From positions 3,410,001 through 3,474,000 of the forward strand of contig NC_046679.1 of the NCBI RefSeq assembly GCF_009870125.1: a stretch of DNA of 64,000 nt, written 5' to 3'. The stretch is from Drosophila pseudoobscura (lineage: Eukaryota > Arthropoda > Insecta > Diptera > Drosophilidae). Shown here piece after piece: positions 45,907-56,764 of the stretch. The notes beneath the pieces were generated by a model. It was not told where the DNA came from. It worked only from the letters and a program-made list of their open reading frames with translations, and did not search any database. Position numbers and translations under genes: made by a program. Position 1 is the stretch's first letter. Every line of letters starts with the position of its first letter.

Positions 45907-48744
45907 CTCGTCTTCTGTCAAATGAGCTTTCCTCGTGTGTTTGCCTTTGTCCAGCTCCCAGCTCCCTGTGCGTTTACCCCATCCCTAGCTGTCTTTTCTT
46001 TTCCCCAAAAAAAAAGAAGGAAAAATCGAAAGGAAAAACTTTAGCCGCATATGTAAGCAGGCGACCTGCGAGTGTGTGTGTGTGTGTGTGTGTGTGTGCA
46101 ATTATTGGTTGTTCCTCTGCTTGTTCTTCCTGTTGCCTGTTCCTCGCACGCCACATGAAAAATGAAAGCGAAAATCAATAAACAAGGCACGCGATATAAT
46201 ATCGCCAGGAGCCCCATCGGACGGCCGCCCACTGACCCCCAAGATGGCTATCAATAAAAGCGGAGAGAGGGGACAAGTTGGACCCCAAAAAGGGTTTCCC
46301 CGCTGTCTATTTTGGCCATGTAAGTGCCTCCAGACCGAACCTAAGCGAACAGCACCGAAACGATCCGAAGCGTGCACCTTCTCCGAGCTCCATTCTGAGG
46401 CATGAATGTCGCTGGCGCCAGCCAACCTTTTCGTCTACTCCTCATCATCATCGCCATCCTCCCGGTTGCCTTTGTGCGCATAATTTATGCTCATTGCTGG
46501 CCCCAAGCCCCCACCAGTGCCAGCGCCAGCGCCAGCCCCCCTGCTCAAGGCAACCCGAAGCAAACATCAACCATTGCCAGTCCCCATTTCCTGGCATACC
46601 CTCAACGAGCGGGTATCCTGACTTTTGTCAAATTTATCCAATGAAGAGCAGAAAGCATGGGATCCTTCAAGGGCTATAGTTGTTTCTGGTTCGAGGGTAC
46701 TCTTCGTTTGTGAGGAAGGACTCGAGTGGGATTCTGAGGGTATCAAACCCATCGCACCGGTACCTCTGTTTAATAGCCCTCTTCTCGAGTGGTGGAGTAA
46801 GCTGCTTTGGATTTTGGCTTTAGATTTCGTTGACTCGGCTCAGAGCTGCCTGCCTGCCTCTCTTTTGTTTATAATGTGTACATACATATGTATTTGATGA
46901 TGTTGTGCACGAGTGTGTGTGTGTCGGTGAGTGCGTGGGTATCTGAGTGTGTTTGTTATAAATATCAGACGAGAGAGCGACTACTATTTGTGTCGAGTCA
47001 ACAGAAAAACAGGCAGCAAGCCACAGGCCGCAGGCCCCAGGAAGGAGTTTAAGCACAGCTGCTGTTTACTTTTATTTTTTGTCGGTGGCTGGATGGCTGC
47101 TAAATTATAATTATTAATGAGGATATGAAATGAAATTAGAATTTCACATTAGCACTGATTATGTGCGTTGCATAATGGAGCTGCGGCCACGCGGCGTATA
47201 CGCAATGCGTATGTGTGTGTGTGTGGGCTCGCGGTCCCATCTCCGTCACCTGCAATGCACGGTGGGCTCTGCCCCGCCCCGCCCCGCCCTGCCCTGCCCT
47301 GCCCGCGTCTATAAATATGAAAACACATACATATTGCTCTGCATATTTGTACCTAAATGTTCGTACATCTGTATATAGTGTGAAACATTCAGATACACAT
47401 ATGTACGGGTATATGTGTTAGCCATGTACTCCCCAATGCTGCGCTTTTTCTCTGCGGAATCGTTGGTTTCTTTTCATTTCTTTGCTTTTCTTTTTTGTTC
47501 GTTTCGTTGCTGGTTTTTTGTGTGTGTGCCGTATTTCTGGTGGTTCGCTTGGCCATAAATGGGTGAAGGTTAAGCAACGTAATACACGGATGGCCGAATA
47601 TAAATACAACAACTATGCAGCAACAGAAGCAGCGGCAGCAACTTTATGCCCAACCATCGTCCGTCCGTCCGTCCGTCCATCCGTCCGTCCATCGCCATGA
47701 AAAGCGTGCGCCCTACGAAAATGTATCCGAACGAGCCATGAAAAAGCATACATATTCAAGGCATGGAAAATATGCAGCGGCTAGAGCCAATACCAATGCT
47801 GAGCTAGGCGAAAACAAGAGAGCCACAAAGAGAGGCGACATGCAACATCGTGACTGGGGGAGGTCTCAAGGGGCACACAGAGACAGAGACAGTGCAGCGG
47901 CAGGGGCTTCCCATGAAAACAAAATCAAAAGCTCACAATTAGGCCAAACGAACAGCAGAGCAGAGAGCGGAGAGCGGATAGAGGAGAGCGGAGAACGAAG
48001 AACGAAGAGTGGCAAAGATAGTGGCAGAGGCATGCAGTGTGTGTTGCATGGGCATGTTGTATGTTGCATGTGTGTGTGTATATGAAAATTACTTGGGGGC
48101 AGTGAAGCCAAACTGCGAAACTATGTCGCTAGGTCGCCTGTCAATACAATCACGGGGGCTGGGATGGGGTACGTACACACGGCTGCCCACAGGGAGGGCG
48201 GGGAGGGGGGAAATCGAATCAAATCGATGTCGTGTTTGCAGGTGCCCAAGCCAAGGTGCGTCTATGAATTATCCATAAATAAAAGCAGAGGCAGATACAG
48301 AGCCACAGACAGAAGCAGGGCAGTGGCAGGGGCAGATACAAAGTCAGAGGCAGTCAAATGGCAACACGAACAGCAACAGCAACAGCAACAAAAGACTAAC
48401 TCAAACACAAAGAACTTATGGCAAGACCAACGTAAACAAGTGGGCAGGTCTATGGGGGGCAGGCCTCTCTGTCTCTCTGTCTATCTGCCACACAGCCACT
48501 CTCTGTCCCTCTCTGTTTGTTCCTCACCGTGGCCGGTGTCTCTGGTGCACACTCAAGTGGTTAGACCTGGATATGGGTGTCATTAAGAAAGGTGTCAATA
48601 GATTTGCCTGCTTCAAAATGTGGAACTGTGTTTAGGTGAAACTGAAAAGCAGAACATACTTGCCAAGATATTAACCAAGGAAGAGTGGGTTGGAAAACCC
48701 CAAAAGATAACTTAATAGAAACTCAGTAGCCCCCTTTGAGCTGC

Positions 48745-49020
48745 AGATTAGTTGGCAACCCTGGCTGCAAATGAAACAAATAGCTGATGGTGCATTTATC
48801 AAGCGAAATTAAAATGGAAAGCATCGTTTTTAGATGCAAACCCCGAAGAGCTTGAGAGAAATATACCATCACTAATTGAAAATGCACCACAAACTGTCAC
48901 ATGCTCTTCATTTTACCTCTCTTTTGTCGTCCCTTGACAATCATTAATTTCCTCGTTCGTTCTTGCAGATGAAATATTAAATCAAATTACTTGGCAACCC
49001 TGGCTGACAATGAAACAAAT
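48745..49020. repeat. Diverged 37-nt direct repeat, 239 nt apart
   Basis: 48745..48781 and 48984..49020 match at 33 of 37 positions, sharing TTGGCAACCCTGGCTG and AATGAAACAAAT. Weak similarity continues on the right (GTGC...TTTAT). Confidence 0.8.
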
Positions 49021-51434
49021 GTTTGTTTGTGCGCTTTATTTTTGGCATTTTAATTAAAAATTGCCCTAGTTGTCGAGTTGTCGGACGAGCCTGGCGACAG
49101 TTTTTGTACTGCACTTGGGTCAGGCCAACAGATTTTCAGATTTCAACAGCAGAAGCTCTTTTGGCAGTCGGAATGGTAGATAGGAAGAGACATACATACA
49201 CTGCATATATGTACACATATATATAGAGAGAGAGAGAGATAGGGAGACAGCGACAAGCAGTGTCCCAATTTAGCCAGAATCGATGCTTGGCAGCAGGCGC
49301 GCAAAAGGGCCTGGGCGACAATGTAATTCATTCAGATTCAGCCCGGTTTCATCCCCGCCCCACCCTTCCCTTCCTTCCACAGTGCACCAAGCACATGACA
49401 CTACTGCAAAAACAGCAACAAAAACAACGGATTCTTGTTTGAGGTATGCACTGTGCTATTTTGTTGCCTCGTTCACCTGCCGCCAGAGTTGCCAGACCTA
49501 TGTACATAAGACACATACTGCACCTTCCTGCTGCTCGCTTTCCACCTCCCAACCCAAGGTATATTAGGCAGACGGTAAGGCGTACCTAGAACAGAACCAA
49601 TCTGGAACATGCGTCCGATCGTAGCAACGTTTGCTCTTTCTGGCTCTGGCCTCACCTGCTGCTTAACATGCCCTGCTCTCTTCCCTCCACCCACCCACCA
49701 TCTCGCCCACGCCGCCACGCTCTCTTTCACTCTTGTTATGGCTATTATGTATTTGGCTTCAGAACAGATTCTCTTCTACCTTATTGCTTATTGCTGATTG
49801 TGTCTGTTTCTCTTCTTTCTTCTTTCTTGTTTCTTTATTTCGCTCGCTTCTTGATTTCGCTTTTGTTGCTGTTACGTCACTCGCGCACTCAGATATTTCA
49901 TTAACAGTAATTCCATTCTGCGGAGATGCTTTTTTCAAGCGAGTAAAAATAACATCTTTATTTTTTCTTTCATAATTACAAATGCAACTAATTTGTTATT
50001 GCCCCCGTGGGTAGAGAAGCTGGTTTTCTTTGTTGTTGTTACTTTTTTGCTTTGTTTGCTTTTTGCTTTTGACTTTTTTTGCGCTTAGCTTTTTGTTTCG
50101 TTTTATTCGATGACGCTGTGAACTTGAGCAGCCTCAAAGTCGATGGGTAATTGCCGCCCCACGTCCCCCGCCCCCTGTTCACCCGTTCCACGAACCCCAC
50201 ACCCCGCTGTTACGGCTTACATACTCGTACCTCTAATAACATTCAATTGATGCAGCCAATTAACAGCCAGTGCCCGCTGCAATTGAAAACAAACAAAAAA
50301 CGCGACAGCGACAGCGATATCTATCTGAAGGCATTGGTGGCAATTATAAAATTGTTGAATATTTATGGGCAGGGCAAGGCAAGGTCAAGAAATGGGGTTT
50401 CCAAGCCGACGGCGCCGCGCCGTCAGGTGGACTAAAGATCAGCAAAAGCTCAATAAAAGGCACGAACAGCTGATCCAGCTGATAAATTCAAGTGATGTCA
50501 AAAGAGTGTGATTACGGGCGATATGCAATATGCAATAGATGTCATTTAAAAGCACAATTAAAGGCACTAAAAACTATACGATCTACACGGAAAGGGGAAG
50601 GGATCCACACAGAATAACTAAAATCTAAATGGATTAAAGATGTTAAAAGGCTGTAGGAAAGCAAAATATATAATGATAGATATTCTAAAATGAAACTGCC
50701 ATGGGAATGCGAATAGAACACATCCAAAAAGGGATAATCAAACCTCTGTAAACATATCAGATGAAACGTTTTGTATAAGTACTGTTTATTAGTAGTAATA
50801 ATAGTAGTTATATTAGTAAGTACCACATATGGGATGGAATTGTCATTAAAACACAATGAATTGGATTCAGATGAACTGAAAATCATGAAAAGAATTTCTT
50901 AATTGAATTCTCATTCGCTGGAAGTTCGCTAATCTGAAGAAAGATATTAAAGTACCGCTAGTACCGTAAAACAGCTACCTGGCTCAGACGTGTCTCCATT
51001 AAAATGTATTCTGTGAATTTCGTCTCGGACAAAAGTACTGGAATATATCGGACCTAATAGATTAGAGTTATTGCAAAAGTGATTGGCAAAGGAGACCGTG
51101 AGGCTTGAGTTTGAGTTTTCATTCTCAAATTCCATTCTACAAAGCCACAAACCAAAGCCACAGCTTTAGTAACTGTAAACCACTCCTTCTCGCATAAGTT
51201 ACGGTCCGTCTACCATATGGAAGGGCCTCTGCACTTTTTTCCACCCTGAAAATAATTGCGTCTCGTTTTCGGATCTTAAAAGTGATTCATTTTTTGCAAT
51301 TTTCATTTTCGTAAACCAATTTAGGCGGCTCAAAGTTTTCCTAGAATCTCCACTCGCTTTAATTTACTGCTAACATTGCAGTTTTGCATTTTGAGAGCTC
51401 TACGAGTATTCTGGGAGGCCTCGATTATGGCCCA

Positions 51435-51470
<36 letters not shown>

Positions 51471-52385
51471 GGAGGCACGCATATAGGGCTCGGACTCGGC
51501 TAATAAGCCGAGAGAGTGGAGTGGCAAGAGGAGTGTGAGTGTCCCCGTCTCCGGGTCGAAATCACCGCCGTAACCATTACGGCAAATAGGTTAACAGCAG
51601 TTTCGTGCCTTTTGCATGAACATTTCTCTGTGTGTATGTATGCACATACATACATATGTACAGTATATGAGAGAGTGTGTGCTTGTTTACATAAACCTTT
51701 TCTCGTTTTTGGGCTTACTTTTTTTCTTCTCAGTTACTTTGTCCCCTTACTGGCTTTACATTTACTCTGCTGGTCCTATGCATGTGTCTGTGGCTGTGGC
51801 TGCTCCTCTACAACAGCAGCAGCAGCAGCAGGCAGCAGTTTAACCCACATACGAGCACTGCTCCACGAAATTGCGCAAAGGGGGTGGGGGTGTGCTGCTG
51901 GGAGGCGGCCGTCAGGGGGCGGGTGTAAATGCAAATGAAACGAAACGACAGACAAGCGGACAATTTAATGCCTATTTGCATTTAGCAGCAACAGCAGCAG
52001 GCAAAAAACTAGAATCAAGTGTCGGGTTAGGAGGTGAAACGAGCAAATAGATGAGTAAAAGGAAAGCAGAAAAAACGTAGAAAGAGGGAGGGACAATGAC
52101 AGAAACCGCGATAGAAATGGGTGCAGGGTGGCAGGGGGTGGAAGATGACCGACTGCGCAACACGAGGCGGCAGGCAGAAAGGATCGGCATATCTGAGCAG
52201 CGACTCAGATAAATCATTCACATATGCGTCAGGTTTTGTTAAAAAGTAAGACGCAATTTACTAGTTGAAAAGAAGACGTAATTTTCCTGAATTTCCAACC
52301 CCTCGTTGGAAAGCTGAACGGTTAATTGGAATTCCTGGAAAACCAAGGGATGGAGCAGCGAACAATTATGTTTATGTCAGGGCTG

Positions 52386-52520
52386 GAGAGGATCTGCACT
52401 GCAAGAGTAATCTATAGCGGACCCACTGCGTAGCCTGTCGTAGACCCACTGCAAAGGACTCCCCTGCAATGCCTCTGTAGAGGATCCGCTGCGTAGTTCC
52501 GTTATAGATGATCTTCCCAC
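52386..52520. repeat. Degenerate minisatellite, about 4 units
   Basis: Recurring words AGAGGATC, TATAGCGGACCCACTGCGTAG, CGTAGACCCACTGCAAAGG and GTAGAGGATCCGCTGCGTAG, spaced about 27-38 nt, then TATAGATGATC. Units share the pattern TAG-x(1-5)-GAYCCRCTGC-x-TAG. Confidence 0.55.
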
Positions 52521-52835
52521 CCCACCCCACCCCGTTACCCGATTATTCTACGCTTAAGGCTTAAAGAGATCGATCTTACATCTAGTTTTTAGATATATTC
52601 ACCTTTTTGCAAGGAGTCGTGCATACAGCTGCAATTAATTTGAGTGTGGCTATATAAGAACGACTATATATGGTACTTGGATACGCTTTATGTGGATATC
52701 GCTTTATGCTGGGCTTACTTTACTTTACTTTACAATACAATATGTACTCGTACGTTATTATTATTTGTTATGGTATTCAATTATTCAATTATTGTTTTAT
52801 ATGTGACGCGACAGTTGCTTTTGTTGTTGTTGTTT

Positions 52836-52866
<31 letters not shown>

Positions 52867-53120
52867 AGCTTCTGTTGGAATTGTTGTTAGTTTATCAACT
52901 TTGTTTTGACTCTGTTCTTTCCTCTCTTCGGCTCTCTCGTTAGGCGCTGATCAGCAGGCTAATGTTGCTATCGTTGTTGTTATACTCTTTGGAAATGTTG
53001 GTTGATTTTGTTGGATTATGTAAAACGCACACACAAATAGCACAGAACACGCACAAACGTTCACAGACAACACACAAGCCGCGCGCTCAGGCCGTACAAT
53101 AGATTTCAGTGATGCAAAAA

Positions 53121-53230
53121 CGTTTATATCGATGTTAATTTATCGATCTGGGAAACTATCGACGAATATGGAAAATCCTTTCCTGAAGCAAACAATTTGT
53201 TTAGTTTAGCGTTTTATCAGTGTGGCCCTT
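53121..53230 (-). promoter_or_regulatory. ps: Candidate Motif 1/DRE promoter on minus (distal ps start?)
   Basis: Minus-strand GGGCCACACTG at 53228..53218 resembles Motif 1. TATCGAT words occur at 53127 and 53141 and TATCGAC at 53157. Downstream on minus comes CA-rich, ATG-poor sequence like a fly 5' UTR. It faces pasilla and no other minus gene lies between. Confidence 0.35.
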
Positions 53231-56200
53231 TCGCTGTTGCTTCTTTTTCTGCTTTCTGTGTTTCGTGCGCGTCACGCGGCGTCTTCGTCTTTTCCCGTTG
53301 CGCGTTTGAGTGAGTATGTGAATATGTGAGTGCTTTTGTCGAGGGTTATGAGTGTGATTGTTATTTTGCACCAAATTCAAATATCACACTCATTTGGGAG
53401 AGAGTGGCGCCGAGAGAGAACGAAGCGAGCCGAGTACATGCGAGAGATTCTAAGCTCTCAAAATTACTCTCTCCTCTTATACATATGTATATTGCTCTCT
53501 GGCGCTCTTCGAGTATCTGTGTGCCACGTACACGTGCCCGTCTGATCACATTTCTATCTATCTAAAAGTGTGTGAATGTGTGTTTGCTGTTGCTCTGTTA
53601 TTTCTTTGTCTCTTTTTCGCGTATTTTCTAGATTGATTTTTTAAGTTTTTTTTTTTGTTTTATTTGAAATGCGTTACGCGGTTGATTGTTTTAAAATGTA
53701 TTTCAAATGATTGCCGGAAAAACGGTTCAACCTTAAGCTTTTGCTCTCCCACAACCACCATATGTACACGGCTCTCTGGCTCTCATCGCTCTCTGCCTCT
53801 CTTTGTTTTTCCTCTCCCACTGACAGTTTCTTATTAGGGCACTAGGTTTTCATGCAAACGTTGGAAAATTGCTGCACGTTCACACACACACGAACGCACA
53901 CTTATGAAGAGCGACATTTTTGGGACAAACTTTTGCATTTCCTGTGCACTGCCAAAAGCTCGCTGCGAACATGGGGTGCAGGCTTCAAGCATTCATTGCC
54001 TTGAACAAATTGAACTTCTATCGGATTTTGCCATTCAAATTGTTTATGACATAATAACTGAGAAATGCCCAGGCAGGCCATATGTTTGCCCTGACAGAGA
54101 GTGCGAGAGAGAGAGAGAGAGCATTCCATGCGGGGGGAACGTGAGTATGGGAGAGAATAACGAGAAAAACTCGTTGGGGACACACAAACGAAAACGAAAA
54201 GCATTTCAAATAAAATAGTATATAAATTATGTATACGCGCTGTGTGCGTTGCGTTTTATCAGCCTTCGGCCTCAGTCTCAGCTTCAGCTTCAGCTCAGCT
54301 CCAGCTTTAGCCTTAGCTTGCAAGCGCTAATCAAGTGAGGGGGAGGAGGAGGAGGATGAGAGCGAGAAAAAGCTTTGCACACACACACTGGGAGAAAAAG
54401 AGTGTGTTCGAGTGTGTTGGTGCTGCTTTGACACACTTTTTTATGACGTCGTTGATTTTAATTTCGTTTGCTCGTTCCAACGTTTTGTTTTTAGTGTGTG
54501 TGTTCTCGTTCTCGTTCTGCTCTTAGAAGGAGCGCTTTGCCTGCCATTTGACCATTGGAATGGGTTCCAAAGAGGAAGAGGGGGAGGAGTTTCTTCCCAA
54601 GGGAATGTTTGTTGATAACATATCCACGAAGCATCTGATAAATTAACACATGTTTTGTGGCTACCTCCTCTCTCTGTCTCTCTCACTCTCTCTTTCTCAC
54701 CAACTGATGCTTCCAATGGGATAGATGAAAAAGCGTCTCCTTCCAGTTGGAAGTGGAATTGTTTTTGGTCGGAGGGGTTTTGACCAAGTGTTAATTAAAT
54801 TTGGTTCAAAATCTAGCGCGTTACAATTTCTGTTTCTTTTTTTATATACTTTTGGTATATGAACATATGTGTGTGTGTGTGTGTGTGAGTGTGGTTTCGT
54901 GTTTGTGTGAGTATTTATGTAACCAGCCTGACAAACGAGCGAGCGAGAGAGAGCGAGGCGAGGCGAGAGCCCGAGTAAAGCGCACATGCCAAGGCATAGA
55001 TACTTTTTGGCATTGAAACAAAACGTAGTTCACAAAAAGCACACACACTCACAGACGCACACATGGGCATACGAACACTTGCACACAGATACGGATACGG
55101 ATACGACACGAAAAAAGAACTTAGAACGAAACGAAACGAAACGCAAAGAACAAGAACCGAGAACAGTAGAACAGAGCTTAGAGAGGAGATACATAATACA
55201 TATATACACACACACACACACACTGCGGGAAAGACACCACACACTTCTATGCCTCTCTCTCTCTCCCGTTCCCATTCCCACTCCGCTCCTCTCTGGGTAG
55301 CGCGTGTGTGCATTATTTAATTTAATTTAATTAAATTTTATTCCGTTCATTCTCATTAGACAGCAGAGCAGCGAAACCAAAACGATAGCAACAGCAGCAG
55401 CGTTGACGCTGACCCAGCGTTAGCCCACTTCGAGATACTTTTGTGCAGCACTTTTTTAATTGGTTGCTCGAAAACCACTTTTGTTTAGATACGAATTTCG
55501 ATTTGATAGATTGATATTGATAGATTGTTGTTTTGGATGTTGCAGAACTTTGTGCTTATTTCGCTTCACGATTACACACACACGCACACACAGTCACAGC
55601 CTGTGTATCTGTGTGTGGTGTGGGCTTTTGTGGCATAAACATATAAACAAAACTCACAAACGACGACGCTGGGACGCTGTGACGACTCGTCTATGAATCC
55701 AACTGAACTGAAAACTGAAACTGAGGAGCTGAAAACTTGAGGCAGCGTTTGCTGCTGAGATTTCTGTACAGAAAAATTCCGATGGTGCACAGTGGTTGTG
55801 CACCCATACACCCAAACAGCCGAGAGAGCCGGAGAGCGGCGCCTGTGTATCTGTGTGCAGGCCACAATGCGCTCAAACGTATCTCAATCCCATTGCGTAT
55901 ATTTCGGTTTTGCTTTCGAATTGGAAGAGAGCGGGCCAAGAGAGAGAGAGCGGGCGAGAGTCCCAAGAGAGCCAACTGCGCAGCGGAGAGAGTCGCTCTG
56001 GCTGCGTAAAAACAACCACTTTACGCTCATTTCGGATTCAATTTGAATTTCCATTGTGCATTTTCCAAGCAGATACCCCTCCCCCTATCGCACACCACGT
56101 ACCGCAGCATCTCCAGCGTCGTCGCATTTCCTAGATGACTCTCAGAAATCCCAATAGGTCATAAAGGCCATAACAATACCCCGTAGATAGCCAACCCAAC

Positions 56201-56764
56201 TAATGACACTGATAAGACGAGGCGGCATGCAATGCCCCATAATTTTTGAAACTAGTCCGCATCATCACGTGGAAAGCTAAAACGGCTAAAAACACACTCC
56301 TGTGTACACAAATGAGACTCAATTTATTCGCAGATGGGCCTTCGATTTGCCTTGCAATTGCCGTAGTTTCCTCATTATCACTAATCCTACATTTTTATGT
56401 TATAGTTACATACGACTCTTCCGATTTAGACATACATGGATTGCAAGGACAGGGAGGATTCCAGAGATATCACAAAACATAGAAAACTACATAAAATTAA
56501 GCAAAAATTATTATGAAATTACACGAGGGGCGAACCCTGCTGTGAAGTCAGTGCGTCAACGTAAAATGTTTCCAAAATCCCCGATGGAAGCATGAATAAA
56601 TAAGTTATGCACATTTGAAGCCATGCGCGAGTCCTCCTGGTGCTTAAGTTTTTGACGTAGCTGAGATTGCGTGTTGCGTCAGAGATTCATGTGTTGCTGT
56701 ACTTTGTTCCTGTCTATTTCCTTTTTAAATTCGGCTCCCCTTTTCCGATTCTATTCCTGGCAGA
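53231..56764. other. Intergenic DNA between ps and alpha-Man-IIb
   Basis: No gene found. Includes GA-rich blocks (54103-54122, 55939-55950), a (CGAAA)n run at 55126-55143, CA/GT runs and the candidate promoter at 55.7 kb. TTTATT at 56323..56328 (AATAAA on minus) is a possible end signal of alpha-Man-IIb, 440 nt past its stop. Confidence 0.5.
55701..55955 (-). promoter_or_regulatory. Candidate minus-strand promoter with Inr cluster and GAGA sites
   Basis: On minus, TCAGTT-type initiator words occur four times in 55735..55700 (CTCAGTTTCAGTTTTCAG then TTCAGTTGG), 210 nt downstream of a GAGA run (55939..55950). This could be the most distal ps start. Inference from motif layout only. Confidence 0.3.

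Larger units (their letters stand above)
38112..53120 (-). other. ps upstream region: probable 5' UTR introns and regulatory DNA
   Basis: 15 kb with no convincing coding gene. Contains the TATCG cluster at 38.8 kb, a (GCTGTC)n hexamer at 45874-45906, (CCCCG/CCCTG)n at 47271..47304, a 37-nt direct repeat (48745 and 48984), and a degenerate minisatellite (52386-52520). GAGA and CA/GT runs are frequent. Non-coding 5' exons of ps are likely here but I cannot place them. Confidence 0.5.

Noticed and set aside
47655-47692. (CGTC)n-type run considered as a mini-me GTCY tract
   Set aside because: Repeat alone without the element core or termini.
13546-56764. CRISPR arrays, tRNA or rRNA genes, retroviral or LTR elements
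   Set aside because: Tandem repeats here are microsatellites without regular spacers. I saw no tRNA B-box with matching A-box and no gag/pol-like frame. My visual scan could miss small RNAs.
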